In this document: one piece after another, positions 1-8,679 of the stretch
Layout: every line of letters begins with the position of its first letter
Numbering within the stretch: position 1 is the stretch's first letter
Assembly: GCA_945271295.1 (NCBI GenBank)
Contig: CALYPG010000008.1
Coordinates: 31,413-95,412 of the forward strand
DNA: 64,000 nucleotides
From: an uncultured Gilliamella sp.
GTDB lineage: Bacteria; Pseudomonadota; Gammaproteobacteria; Enterobacterales; Orbaceae
Direction of reading: 5' to 3'
Program-made: the position numbers and the translations under genes
The notes under the pieces: generated by a model
The model's input: only the letters and a program-made list of their open reading frames with translations
Databases searched by the model: none
Told to the model about the DNA's origin: nothing

Positions 1-571
1 GTAAATCAATAACCGATAGTTTTATCTGTTGCTTGTTTTCAAACAGTGGAATATCCAATAAAAAATGACATAAATAACAATCACGATGGTTCACCCCTGC
101 AGCGTGCATGTTAGCGGTCATGTTAGCAAGATAGATAATTAGTGAACGTTTAAGATGATAAGTTGGTGGTTCGGTTAACCATGGTTTAGTAAAATCTTCT
201 AAACTAATCGTCGGATTTAGATCTTTGGTAATAATAAAGGAATGACGAGTTAGTGGATTTAACCCTTTACGACCAAATGCACGTCCATCCATGGTATTCA
301 CGCCAGCTTGTTCTAGGCGATGAATCGCTTGCCACTCTTGTTTTGCATCTAACACAGGTAAGCGCAATGAAATCAGGTTTTTAACGATCTCTTTAACGGT
401 GGTACCGCGATGGATCTTAATAAAATAAGATTCACCTTCAAACTTAAAATTCAAGGTTTTGCGTTGTTTTACCGCGCGATATATTTCACCAGATATCAGT
501 TCAACCTCGGTAAAGGGATCTTTATCTTGCCATAGTTTATCAAAGGGTGATTTAAGTTCTATTTCATTCAT
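1..571 (-). CDS. waaP: Lipopolysaccharide core heptose(I) kinase, partial
   Basis: This is the N-terminal ~190 codons of WaaP/RfaP, which phosphorylates the first heptose of the LPS inner core. The gene runs off the left edge of the window. My translation of the reverse strand starts MNEIELKSPFDKLW and contains FIKIHRGTT, NPLTRHSFIITKDL, the kinase catalytic loop NHRDCYLCHFLLD and the start of the metal-binding VIDL. These match the enteric protein closely. The start ATG at 571 overlaps the stop of waaG by 8 bp, so the two are translationally coupled in one core-biosynthesis operon. The C-terminus is not visible. Confidence 0.92.
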   Translation of the reverse strand, partial: MNEIELKSPFDKLWQDKDPFTEVELISGEIYRAVKQRKTLNFKFEGESYFIKIHRGTTVKEIVKNLISLRLPVLDAKQEWQAIHRLEQAGVNTMDGRAFGRKGLNPLTRHSFIITKDLNPTISLEDFTKPWLTEPPTYHLKRSLIIYLANMTANMHAAGVNHRDCYLCHFLLDIPLFENKQQIKLSVIDL

Positions 572-1688
572 AAGGGCGACAACCTAAAATAATGTCAGCT
601 GCGCGATCAGCTAAATGGTATAAATCGGCACTATTGCCATAGTGAATGGCATTTTCATGCCAAATTTGATACTGCTCGTTATTGGTCATAGCAGTTTGCA
701 CTGCTTGATTTAACTCTGATTGTGAATAAGGTTCAGTTAATACCACACCCGCTTTAGCATCATCAATATGATAGGCATATCCAGCATTCCCTGACACAAT
801 CACGGGCACTCCCGCCGCTAAGCCTTCAATTAATACCATGCCTGCCGCTTCATGTCGGGCTGGATGTAATAATAAATCGGCGGCAAATAAAAAATCAGGG
901 ATATCATCGCGACCAGAATAAAAACGCACTTGATGTTCAATACCAAGCTGTTTAGCTAATTTTTGATAAGCTTCGGGTTTATCTTGCCCCACCACCAGAT
1001 AAATGACTTTCTGTTTTAATTCGCTTGGTAAAGCGGCAATGGCAGTTAATGAGCGATCAACCCCTTTACGTTTAAAGTCGGAACCGATTTGCAGCATGAC
1101 AAACGCATCAGCCTTAATTTGGTTCGCTTGCCTGAATTGCTGGCGTTTAATTAACGATTCTGGATTAAATTTGCGATCTAGTGCAATACCCGGTGGTAAT
1201 AGATTAAATCGGTTTTGTTGAGTATGATAAAAGTGTTCAAAATCAGCAATTTGTTGCTTAGTTAATACCATAATTTGCGTATAATATTGCCGGTTAAATA
1301 CCGCATCTTCAAAAGCTAAATAGTGTTTACAACGCTTGGTTAATTTATATAAAAAACGCTTATGTGAGACTTTTTCGGCAAAACAAGTATCGCCAGCAAA
1401 ATAAACATCTAATTCAGGCATTTTGTTAAAACCCACTACGCAGTCAACCGGATTAGCTTGTAAGTGAGCTTTAACCCAGTGGTAATAAGATTCGTTACGG
1501 CTATGATTAGATAACCCTTTTTTCGGCACTAGAATAATATCCAATTGCGAAGGTTTAACCCCTTGCCAATTCATCACATAAACACGAACCTTATGACCAC
1601 GAGCTTGACAAGCGTTAGCAATTTGCAAAAAATCGCGTTGCAAACCGCCATAAGGGAAATATTTATAAATACAAAAAGCCAGTTGCAT
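564..1688 (-). CDS. waaG: Lipopolysaccharide core glucosyltransferase I
   Basis: GT4-family glycosyltransferase that adds the first outer-core glucose to heptose II of LPS on the cytoplasmic face of the inner membrane. It has 374 residues, the usual length. The N-terminus MQLAFCIYKYFPYGGLQRD is the classic WaaG opening. VGFNKMPELDVYFAGD, LLPPGI, LQIGSDFKRKGVDRS and the nucleotide-sugar site HPARHEAAGMVLIEGLAAG follow in family order. Its stop overlaps waaP. The identification rests on remembered similarity to the Escherichia coli protein and is firm. Confidence 0.95.
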   Translation of the reverse strand: MQLAFCIYKYFPYGGLQRDFLQIANACQARGHKVRVYVMNWQGVKPSQLDIILVPKKGLSNHSRNESYYHWVKAHLQANPVDCVVGFNKMPELDVYFAGDTCFAEKVSHKRFLYKLTKRCKHYLAFEDAVFNRQYYTQIMVLTKQQIADFEHFYHTQQNRFNLLPPGIALDRKFNPESLIKRQQFRQANQIKADAFVMLQIGSDFKRKGVDRSLTAIAALPSELKQKVIYLVVGQDKPEAYQKLAKQLGIEHQVRFYSGRDDIPDFLFAADLLLHPARHEAAGMVLIEGLAAGVPVIVSGNAGYAYHIDDAKAGVVLTEPYSQSELNQAVQTAMTNNEQYQIWHENAIHYGNSADLYHLADRAADIILGCRPYE

Positions 1689-1820
1689 GCAGATTGCCTC
1701 AAGTGATAAAGGGCTATTATATACTTAGTCTTGATTGTTGCGCAAAGTTTGATTCTGAGGATGAACTTTGTTAAGACATCTCATCTATGCCTGTATTTGT
1801 TTAGAAGATAGTATTAATAG

Positions 1821-1839
1821 TGTAAAAATGATTCAGGAG
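1821..1839 (+). repeat. Dispersed intergenic repeat, copy 1
   Basis: The 19-mer TGTAAAAATGATTCAGGAG is nearly identical to intergenic copies at 2397-2415 and 18922-18940. Similarity to the third copy continues for about 10 further bases (CTATAC then GTT). All three lie between genes. Function is unknown. Confidence 0.45.
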
Positions 1840-1933
1840 TCTATACCGTTACAATATGTTTGATTTTGACAGAGGAGTGGGTAACGCTTTTTTGTTCATC
1901 CCCCCAATCTACTATGTATTGATGTCATGTGTG

Positions 1934-2251
1934 TTAGCACCACTGAAAACGCCAATAAAAAGACCAAAAAAGATAAAGTGTGGCAACAGATAAATAGAGA
2001 TATCGTATTTTTTTATTTTTGGTGAAAAATAAACTTAAAATAAATGGTATGACGATAATAAGGAAAACTTCTTCGCCATCTCTTCCGCCCAAAGGTAGAG
2101 AGCAAAGACTATCCACATCACCAGAAGCTACCATCCATTCATATTCATCAGTTGAAAATAAATTTATGACGATTAATACCAACAGAAAATGGATAAATGA
2201 AAGCATATTGTTTTTAATCATCATTAAGATACTGCTGATTATTTTGGACAT
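1934..2251 (-). CDS. Hypothetical small membrane protein
   Basis: A 105-codon frame with a hydrophobic segment near residues 15-32, a polar loop (residues ~33-58, with GDVDSLCSLPLGGRDGEE), then two more hydrophobic stretches (about 62-75 and 84-98) separated by a basic KNKKIR turn. This looks like a three-helix inner-membrane protein. I do not recognise a family. It stands alone in a 1-kb interval between waaG and the next gene cluster. The opposite strand has an overlapping open frame with no protein-like composition. Moderate confidence that it is expressed. Confidence 0.5.
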   Translation of the reverse strand: MSKIISSILMMIKNNMLSFIHFLLVLIVINLFSTDEYEWMVASGDVDSLCSLPLGGRDGEEVFLIIVIPFILSLFFTKNKKIRYLYLSVATLYLFWSFYWRFQWC

Positions 2252-2723
2252 GGTTAAGGAGTTTAATCCTAAGTTGACTTATGCTTAACTAATTTCAATT
2301 AATATAACAAAGTAGTTGAAATAACCCAATATTTAGCCACAAAATTGCTTAAAAAATCGCTATGTTATTAGATAAAGTGCCGAAATGAGCGTAATTTGTC
2401 AAAATGTTTCAGGAAAAGCATGTGTTTTAGTATAAAACCCTTCTTTAACCATAACATTACTACTCATTTAAACCAACATAAATTAAGCTTTTTAAAGTCA
2501 TTTGAACAGTTATATAACTGTTCATTATTCCCATTAAAAATCATTACAATTAATTTCATTATTTGTACCATCATTATGTTGTGTGGTTTTGGCATAATCA
2601 AATTACCCCTCAATGTTTTTAAAAAGTTAATAAACAGCGAAAAATACAGGTAATTAATAAGGCATTAACCAATTTGCAACGAAATTTTAGTTATTGCTGT
2701 ATGGCTATATAAATAACCTAAAA
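2252..2723. other. Intergenic stretch without a convincing gene
   Basis: About 470 bp of AT-rich DNA. It holds the dispersed-repeat copy at 2397 and an 85-codon open frame on the plus strand (2396-2653). That frame lacks a ribosome binding site and its first codons are the repeat itself, so I do not call it. No RNA gene was recognised. Confidence 0.5.
2397..2415 (+). repeat. Dispersed intergenic repeat, copy 2
   Basis: TGTCAAAATGTTTCAGGAA differs by two bases from the copy at 18922-18940. Both are followed about 13 bases later by a GTTT(T/G)AGTATAA stretch, so the shared unit is roughly 39 bp. Confidence 0.5.
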
Positions 2724-3113
2724 TCAATGCCTGGCGCCAAGATCTTTGTCTTCACTATTACCATGTAATTGGCGAGTTAATTCATTGCAGGTGACGATTT
2801 TGTGATTAGCGATTTTAAATAAAGCAAAAACCTCAAACTCGCTGACACTATTGTCTGTTTTTGTGACTTTAACAAAATGATGGGTGTGAACCTGATCCCC
2901 TGATTGACTTATCGCGTCTATGGTGACAGCAAATTGTTTGACCACACTACGTAATAATTGCATATGAGCTGCAAACTCATTAAAGCCTAGGGTTTTACCA
3001 TCTACGGTTTGTTGATAATCAGGTGAAAAATATTTTACGATTAATTCATGAATATCAAGATCCGATGTCAGTAAATCACTTAGTGCGTGTTTAACTATTT
3101 GAATATTGTCCAT
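2724..3113 (-). CDS. SnoaL/NTF2-like fold protein
   Basis: A 129-residue protein with the look of a nuclear-transport-factor-2/SnoaL-like cone fold. An N-terminal helix (VKHALSDLLTSDLDIHELI) is followed by YFSPDYQQTVDGKTLGFNEFAAHMQLL, then alternating beta strands ending in FALFKIANHKIVTCNELT. Members of this family are small polyketide cyclases, isomerases or binding proteins, so no reaction can be assigned. It lies 9 bp downstream of yhcC on the same strand and is probably co-transcribed with it. Fold call moderate, function unknown. Confidence 0.75.
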   Translation of the reverse strand: MDNIQIVKHALSDLLTSDLDIHELIVKYFSPDYQQTVDGKTLGFNEFAAHMQLLRSVVKQFAVTIDAISQSGDQVHTHHFVKVTKTDNSVSEFEVFALFKIANHKIVTCNELTRQLHGNSEDKDLGARH

Positions 3114-3122
3114 TAAATTCTC

Positions 3123-4049
3123 CTATGCTTTAAAACAATAATTATCGCCGATGGCGCTACCTTGTACACCAAATTGGCGTAAGTTGTGATCGACGGCATT
3201 CATGGATTGCCAGTGGTTTTCACACCAATCCGGCGCTAATAGGGTAGGCTTTCTGGCATTGGCCGAAATGCGATGATATAAAATATTGGCGGGGGTTTGG
3301 CGAATAATATCACCCGCAATATCCACATACTCATCTAATGACAATACATCAAGACGGCCAGCACGCCACGCTTTGGCCATAATGCTACCTTCGACAATAT
3401 GCAACGGATGCAGTTTTAAACCATCTACACCACTATTTAGCACGCACTCTAACGTAAACATATTGTCTTGTTTGGATTCTTTCGGCAGACCAATAATTAA
3501 ATGTGTGCAAACTTTAATCCCTAGCTGACGAGCTTTTTGTACCGTTTGCTGATAATCAATAAAGGTGTGTCCGCGGTTAATCGCATGCAACGTTTTATCA
3601 AGTGCAGTTTGTAAACCGAGTTCTAGCCAAACTTCATACCCTTTTTCTTGATAAGATGCTAATAAATCAAGTGCTTCATTGGGTACACAATCCGGACGTG
3701 TGCCAACACAGAGTCCCACTATATCGGCACTGTTTAATGCCTCTTCATACATATTTTTAAGGATTTCAACTTCGGCATAGGTACTGGTATAAGCTTGAAA
3801 GTAGGCAAGATAACGTTTAGATTTTTTCATTTGCTGGGCTTGCGAAGTCAGCTGATCTGCAATCGATTTAACTTGTATGGACTCATCAATAATAGACGCA
3901 ACATTACAAAATGTGCAACCACCCACACCAATGGTGCCATCACGATTGGGGCAACTAAAGCCACCATGTAAGGTCAGTTTATAAATTTTTTCGCCATAAC
4001 GGCGTTGTAGATCTGCACCAAAAGTATTGACGACTAAATGAAGTTGCAT
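3123..4049 (-). CDS. yhcC: TIGR01212-type radical SAM protein (YhcC)
   Basis: Radical S-adenosylmethionine protein of the YhcC family, biochemical role unsettled. The cluster motif appears as HGGFSCPNRDGTIGVGGCTFCN, unusual in that the 4Fe-4S cysteines are spread as CPNRDGTIGVGGCTFC. RYLAYFQAYTSTYAEVE, LCVGTRPDCVP, VWLELGLQTALDKTL and GLKLHPLHIVEGSIMAKAW follow in family order. The frame is open further upstream to a TTG at 4124. I chose the ATG at 4049 because MQLHLVVNTFGADLQRRYG aligns with the enteric start, which makes a 308-residue protein. It probably heads an operon with the SnoaL-like gene. Confidence 0.9.
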   Translation of the reverse strand: MQLHLVVNTFGADLQRRYGEKIYKLTLHGGFSCPNRDGTIGVGGCTFCNVASIIDESIQVKSIADQLTSQAQQMKKSKRYLAYFQAYTSTYAEVEILKNMYEEALNSADIVGLCVGTRPDCVPNEALDLLASYQEKGYEVWLELGLQTALDKTLHAINRGHTFIDYQQTVQKARQLGIKVCTHLIIGLPKESKQDNMFTLECVLNSGVDGLKLHPLHIVEGSIMAKAWRAGRLDVLSLDEYVDIAGDIIRQTPANILYHRISANARKPTLLAPDWCENHWQSMNAVDHNLRQFGVQGSAIGDNYCFKA

Positions 4050-4126
4050 AATAAACCAGTAAAAAAATTTAGGGTATTGTACGCCAAGGTGTTGATTTGC
4101 TTCAAGCAATGCATTTTGCAGCAAGA

Positions 4127-4534
4127 CTATTTTTGTAAAGTATATTTTTCAGTGGTTGGCGAATGGCTACTATTTTTAATAATATGTATTAATTTAATCT
4201 GGTCACCTTTTTTCGCTTCAGTTAAGTCATAAGCGTTGGCTAAGGTAATTAATAGCTCATATGGTTTATTGTCGGGCAATTGACAACCACTGTCTGCTCG
4301 TCCTGCTATTTTTGTGTCAGTAATCCAAATCTTCAATTTAAAATCACTCACTTCATATGCTGAATTAGCCATAATCTCTCCATTATTATCGACACGATTC
4401 ATCGATTTAATCATGATAACTGGATCCTCTAATAACGTTCCCGTTAATAGGCAACTATTCACATAAGATGCAGAAGCAGAGAATGAAAAAAGAAAAATAA
4501 TTAACAAAATAGTCAGTCGAATAATATTCATCAT
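4127..4534 (-). CDS. Hypothetical secreted protein
   Basis: A 135-residue protein with a clear Sec signal peptide (IIRLTILLIIFLFSFSASA, cleavage probably after ASA) and a mature domain of about 110 residues. The mature part has two cysteines (SCLLTG and SGCQLPDNKP), suggesting a disulfide in the periplasm. I do not recognise the family. It is encoded 77 bp upstream of yhcC on the same strand, so co-transcription is possible but not shown. Confidence 0.65.
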   Translation of the reverse strand: MMNIIRLTILLIIFLFSFSASASYVNSCLLTGTLLEDPVIMIKSMNRVDNNGEIMANSAYEVSDFKLKIWITDTKIAGRADSGCQLPDNKPYELLITLANAYDLTEAKKGDQIKLIHIIKNSSHSPTTEKYTLQK

Positions 4535-4695
4535 ATGAAGACATTGTTTTAGGTAAGTTTGTAATAATTATATAGCGTTCAAATCAATTTTGTCTAACAA
4601 GCAAAATTTAGTAAATATAAATTCATTAGATGGAAGAATTGTTTTATCCATTGAATTTAATACGAAAATTAACATAAATCTTTTTTGCTTATTTA

Positions 4696-4714
4696 CCAAA
4701 TGATAATTATTACT
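4696..4714 (+). promoter_or_regulatory. Fur-box-like site 1
   Basis: The core ATGATAATTATTA matches the Fur consensus GATAATGATAATCATTATC at about 13 of 19 positions. It lies ~70 bp upstream of the first gene of the iron operon, where iron-dependent repression would be expected. Assignment is by eye. Confidence 0.55.
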
Positions 4715-4718
4715 ATTT

Positions 4719-4737
4719 GATGTTGATAATTGTGATC
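4719..4737 (+). promoter_or_regulatory. Fur-box-like site 2
   Basis: GATGTTGATAATTGTGATC matches the Fur consensus at about 14 of 19 positions and sits 4 bp after the first site, a tandem arrangement typical of strongly iron-regulated promoters. Upstream of the operon start at 4784. Confidence 0.6.
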
Positions 4738-4783
4738 ATTAGCAATAAGATATGGCTACTGTTAAAAAAGTTAGAGGTGAATT

Positions 4784-5422
4784 ATGTCGTATGTTATGCG
4801 GAAATTAGTTATTGTTTTATTCTCATCATTATTTTCTTTATCTTTATGTTACGCCGATATTTCATTACCGACACCTCAAACTAAAGATGGAATGAGTTTA
4901 TTAGAAAGCTTAAAAAAACGTGCTTCCACGCCGGGGGGAGATTTTCCGGTGGGTAACATTTCGGATGAGGATCTTTCCACCATCCTTTGGGCCGCTAGTG
5001 GTTTAAATCGAGGTAAAACGGGTTGGACTGTTCCAATGGTGCATGGTGTTCCACCTTATGTGCGTATTTATGTGGCCGGTGAAAAAGGTGTATTTTTATA
5101 TGAATGGGAAGGGCACTATTTGCGAGAGATCAGTAAGAAAGATATTCGTGCAGATATAGGTAAGCAGAATTTTACTAAACGCGCTGCGTATTCTTTAATT
5201 TTTGTCCCAGATTTAAATGCATTAACGCAACATCCACCTGAACAAGCCAATGAATTTAGACACATAGCAGTTGGCGCTATGAGCCAAAATATTTATCTTG
5301 TTGCAGCTTCATTGAAATTAGATGTCAGATATATTCATTCTATTAAACCAGAAATGATTGCCGAAGAGTTAAAATTACCTGAAAACAGTAAGCCAATTGG
5401 AATAATGTTACTAGGAAAATAA
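4784..5422 (+). CDS. Secreted SagB/nitroreductase-like flavoprotein
   Basis: A 212-residue protein with a Sec signal peptide (cleavage likely after SLCYA) followed by a nitroreductase-fold domain of the SagB/ThcOx type. Recognisable parts are LPTPQTKDGMSLLESL, DEDLSTILWAASGLNR, the TKRAAYSLIFVPD strand and the closing AVGAMSQNIYLVAASLKLDV helix, which normally lines the FMN site. The usual RRSxR FMN-phosphate motif is replaced by KKRASTPGG. AGAGGTG precedes the ATG. It is the first gene of the iron operon, 13 bp before FTR1, so a periplasmic flavin-dependent reductase acting on ferric iron is an attractive inference, not a demonstrated role. Confidence 0.75.
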   Translation: MSYVMRKLVIVLFSSLFSLSLCYADISLPTPQTKDGMSLLESLKKRASTPGGDFPVGNISDEDLSTILWAASGLNRGKTGWTVPMVHGVPPYVRIYVAGEKGVFLYEWEGHYLREISKKDIRADIGKQNFTKRAAYSLIFVPDLNALTQHPPEQANEFRHIAVGAMSQNIYLVAASLKLDVRYIHSIKPEMIAEELKLPENSKPIGIMLLGK

Positions 5423-5435
5423 AAGGAATAAAAAA

Positions 5436-6638
5436 GTGAAACGATTTTTAGCATTAGCATTTTTGCTTATTACAAGTGTAATTGCTTTTGTTCCATCATC
5501 TTATGCTACTGACAAAAAATATGATAGCTGGAATGCGATCATTGATGAAATGGATGCGATTTTAAATGATTCGTATGATATCTATTTTATGAAAGACAGT
5601 GATAAAGCCAAAGAGCGAGTTAATGATGCTTATTTTGGTTTTTATGAAAAACATGGTGTTGAACGTGCCGTCATGTCTTACATTTCCGGTAAACGTGGTA
5701 CGGATACCGAATATCAGTTTGCTAAAATTAAGCGCCTGATGACTGATGGTGCGCCGAATAAAGTAGTTCGAGCAGAAATTGATACAATTTTAAAAATGCT
5801 GCATGAAGACGCTAACGAATTAGATGGTAAGAAAGAAAGTGGTTGGAGTGTGTTATTAGCATCATTCATCATTATATCGCGGGAAGGTATAGAAGCTATT
5901 TTAGTTATTGCGGCAATTTCGGCTTACTTGGTACGTTCTGGCAATATGCCAATGGTGAAAGTAGTTTATATGAGTTCGTTAGTGGCAGTCTTTGCTAGTA
6001 TTTTAATGGCAATTGCGCTTCACTCACTATTAGATATTAGTGGTGCTAATCAAGAGATGCTGGAAGGTGGGGCAATGTTGCTTGCCACTGTGGTACTGTT
6101 TTTTGTTAGTAACTGGATGTTCTCTAAAGCCGAAGCTGAAGCATGGAAGAGCTATGTTGAAGGCAAAGTGCAAACTGCTATCTCATCGGGAAGTAGTTTT
6201 GCTTTAGGTTTTGCTGCCTTTTTAGCTGTGTTCCGTGAAGGTGCTGAAACCATCTTATTTTATCAAGCCATGCTGGCTGAGGCTAAAGAGCATATAAATA
6301 TGGTGTGGTATGGATTAGGTCTAGGTTGCTTTGTGCTTGCCTTTATCTTTAGCGTGATCCGTTTTTGTACGATAAAATTACCAATTAAACCATTTTTTAT
6401 TGGCACCAGTGCATTAATGTATATTATGGCGATTGCCTTTGCAGGTGGTGGGGTAAAAGAGTTACAAGAGGCGGATATTATTCCAGTTACTCCAGTGGAT
6501 TTTGTACACTCATTTGGTATTTTAGGCATCTATCCAACAGTTGAAACCTTAGTACCACAACTATTTATGGTGCTAATTGTGGTCATTTCTGTGGTGTATT
6601 TGAAAGTAAAACATAGTAAAAAAGTAGTTAATAAATAG
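5436..6638 (+). CDS. FTR1-family iron permease with periplasmic domain
   Basis: Inner-membrane iron permease that works with the periplasmic protein P19 (FetM-like in enteric FetMP systems, Cj1658-like in Campylobacter). The 400 residues comprise a signal peptide, a helical periplasmic domain (about 25-135) and seven or so membrane helices. The two REXXE iron-binding motifs are present and intact: REGIE at 149-153 and REGAE at 267-271. It is encoded 13 bp after the nitroreductase-like gene and 124 bp before P19. Substrate (ferrous or ferric iron) cannot be decided from sequence. Confidence 0.93.
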   Translation: MKRFLALAFLLITSVIAFVPSSYATDKKYDSWNAIIDEMDAILNDSYDIYFMKDSDKAKERVNDAYFGFYEKHGVERAVMSYISGKRGTDTEYQFAKIKRLMTDGAPNKVVRAEIDTILKMLHEDANELDGKKESGWSVLLASFIIISREGIEAILVIAAISAYLVRSGNMPMVKVVYMSSLVAVFASILMAIALHSLLDISGANQEMLEGGAMLLATVVLFFVSNWMFSKAEAEAWKSYVEGKVQTAISSGSSFALGFAAFLAVFREGAETILFYQAMLAEAKEHINMVWYGLGLGCFVLAFIFSVIRFCTIKLPIKPFFIGTSALMYIMAIAFAGGGVKELQEADIIPVTPVDFVHSFGILGIYPTVETLVPQLFMVLIVVISVVYLKVKHSKKVVNK

Positions 6639-6762
6639 CTTAAAGTTAGTTCAGATGTTAATTGAATTTTTGATATCGGCATCCAGATGCTAACTTGGCG
6701 AGTAAAGAAGTAGTAATTACAACAAGTAATGAGTAGTTAAATAAAAAGTAGAGGAGTTTTCA

Positions 6763-7329
6763 ATGAAAAAATTAGTATTCGCAGCTGGGATTTCATCAAT
6801 ATTAGCATTATCTTCATTTGCTTATGCTGCGTCAGCGCCGGCACCAGGGGAACAAAAAGGTTTTGAAGAGTTCCCTATCGGTGAAGAAGTAACGGTTGGT
6901 CCATTACATATTAGCGCGGTCTATTTTCAACCGGTTGATATGGAACCAGCTGGCATGGGCGGCCTTCCAGCATCAAAATCAGATATGCATATTGAAGCAG
7001 ATATCTCTGCTGCTGATGGCAACAATTTAGGTTATGGTAAAGGGGATTTTGTACCTTATTTAACTGTTAAATATCAAATCCTAAAAGAAGGTAGTAAGAA
7101 AGCCATCGAAGGTAACTTCATGCCAATGAATGCATCTGATGGTCCTCACTATGGTAACAATATTAAACTTGATGGTGCCGGTAAATATAAAGTTACCTTT
7201 ACCATTGAAAATCCAGAAAAACAAGGTTATTTATTACACGTTGATAAAGAAACCGGTGTAGAAGGGCGTTTCTGGACTAAACCAATTACTGTTTCTTGGG
7301 ACTTTGATTACGTTCCTCGAGCATGGTAA
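6763..7329 (+). CDS. P19-type periplasmic iron/copper-binding protein
   Basis: Periplasmic metal-binding partner of the FTR1 permease (Tpd/P19 family, Pfam Iron_transport). It has 188 residues with a Sec signal ending near AYAAS. The family core FPIGEEVTVGPLHISAVYF, MGGLPASKSDMHIEADI and DGPHYGNNI is intact. His49, Met75, His76 and His129 are the candidate metal ligands, by analogy with structurally studied P19 proteins. A strong AGAGGAG ribosome binding site precedes the ATG. The enteric FetP and Campylobacter P19 occupy the same place next to an FTR1 gene. Confidence 0.95.
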   Translation: MKKLVFAAGISSILALSSFAYAASAPAPGEQKGFEEFPIGEEVTVGPLHISAVYFQPVDMEPAGMGGLPASKSDMHIEADISAADGNNLGYGKGDFVPYLTVKYQILKEGSKKAIEGNFMPMNASDGPHYGNNIKLDGAGKYKVTFTIENPEKQGYLLHVDKETGVEGRFWTKPITVSWDFDYVPRAW

Positions 7330-7353
7330 TTTGCTTTAAAAATAAATTACTAA

Positions 7354-7380
7354 TATTGGCGAGTAGTTAACTCGCCAATA
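7354..7380 (+). terminator. Intra-operon hairpin after the P19 gene
   Basis: Perfect 10-bp stem TATTGGCGAG / CTCGCCAATA with a 7-base loop, directly after the P19 stop. No T-run follows, so it is more likely a 3' mRNA stabiliser or partial attenuator than a full terminator. It would give the abundant periplasmic protein more transcript than the downstream membrane genes. Confidence 0.5.
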
Positions 7381-7405
7381 ATATCGCAACAACTAGTCAA
7401 TCATT

Positions 7406-8656
7406 ATGCTTCAATATCTTATAAAGATTACTGATAATACCTTTATTCCTATTATTATAATTGCGCTACTTACAGCCACCATTATCAAATTAAATGCCAT
7501 GCAATGTAAAAAAATTGTGCTAATAGGTTTGGTGTTAGGCTTTATTGCGGCATTAGTTTATGCGATTTTGAAACGTAATACCGGTTTTGCCGTTCGCGAA
7601 TTTTATGATCTTGGCGTGATTATTCCTTGGACAATTGTAGCCATTCCATTATTAATCACTATTTGGATGTCAAAAAAACATACCAATACATTTGTTAAAG
7701 CGCTATTTGTCTTATTAACGACCCTGAGTATAGGATTAGTTGCTGCACAATGTCTACCGAATTTAATGTTATATCCATTTGAATTTGCAGTGGGTATGGA
7801 CACAATTTTTAATAATGACTTTCTATTTAAGTGTGTTGGTTATGGTTTTGCGTTAATTGTCATTTTGTTAATGGGTATTTTTACTTACCGTATTTGTAAT
7901 CGACTTTCTGATAAATTTGTTTTGGTTATTACCACACTGGCACTGATTATCTTCACTATTGAAAATGGCATTAACATTCTTCAGATCTTTATTGTAAGAC
8001 GTTTTATTTCATCACAACCATGGATGATGGATCTGGTTATTTTTGTTTTAGGTCATGTTAACTTCTTTATCTTTATTTTTATGGCTATTGTGCTGTTTTT
8101 GGCGATGGTCTTATATATCAAATCAAAAACCACCTCATTAGTCGGTAGTAATCCTGCCCAAATTCGCAAAATGAAAGCGCAATTACGCAGTGACAGAAGG
8201 GCTTCATTACTGGTTTTAGCTGGTGTGGCAATTACGGCTTATACGGTAACGCGAGCACGCTATATATTTGAAAAAGGTGTGGAGCTATCCCCCGCTGAGC
8301 CTATTACGCCCAATGCTGATGGCTTAATTGTGATCCCCCTTGAAAAAATCAATGATGGTAATTTACACCGTTATGGCTTTGAAGCGTCAGATGGCACGGT
8401 AGTTCGGTTTATTATTATTAAGAAGAGCGAAAATGCTTATGGGGTTGGTCTTGATGCTTGTGATATCTGTGGTGCCACAGGTTATTATCAACGAGGTAAT
8501 CAAGTCGTTTGTATTTTGTGTGATGTCGTGATGAATATTGCCACTATCGGCTTCCCCGGTGGTTGTAATCCGGTACCGCTTAAATTTGAAATTATTGACG
8601 GTAATATGGTGATTAGACCTGCTCATCTTGAAGCAGAAAAAAATCGCTTCAAATAA
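7406..8656 (+). CDS. Membrane Fe-S-containing protein, DUF2318 family
   Basis: A 416-residue protein with about eight membrane helices (residues 10-250) and a C-terminal extracytoplasmic domain of the DUF2318 Fe-S-containing type. The domain carries cysteines in DACDICGATGYYQ, CILCDVVMN and GFPGGCNP. It corresponds to Campylobacter Cj1660, always found between P19 and the FtsX-like permeases. The cysteine motifs suggest metal or cluster binding and electron transfer, possibly to a reductase step of iron import. That role is inferred from context. Confidence 0.85.
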   Translation: MLQYLIKITDNTFIPIIIIALLTATIIKLNAMQCKKIVLIGLVLGFIAALVYAILKRNTGFAVREFYDLGVIIPWTIVAIPLLITIWMSKKHTNTFVKALFVLLTTLSIGLVAAQCLPNLMLYPFEFAVGMDTIFNNDFLFKCVGYGFALIVILLMGIFTYRICNRLSDKFVLVITTLALIIFTIENGINILQIFIVRRFISSQPWMMDLVIFVLGHVNFFIFIFMAIVLFLAMVLYIKSKTTSLVGSNPAQIRKMKAQLRSDRRASLLVLAGVAITAYTVTRARYIFEKGVELSPAEPITPNADGLIVIPLEKINDGNLHRYGFEASDGTVVRFIIIKKSENAYGVGLDACDICGATGYYQRGNQVVCILCDVVMNIATIGFPGGCNPVPLKFEIIDGNMVIRPAHLEAEKNRFK

Positions 8657-8679
8657 AAGCGTAATAAAAGTGAGAAGAT

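Noticed and set aside
2396..2653. 85-codon plus-strand frame between two small gene clusters
   Set aside because: No ribosome binding site, composition driven by AT-rich DNA, and its first codons coincide with a dispersed repeat found elsewhere in noncoding DNA.
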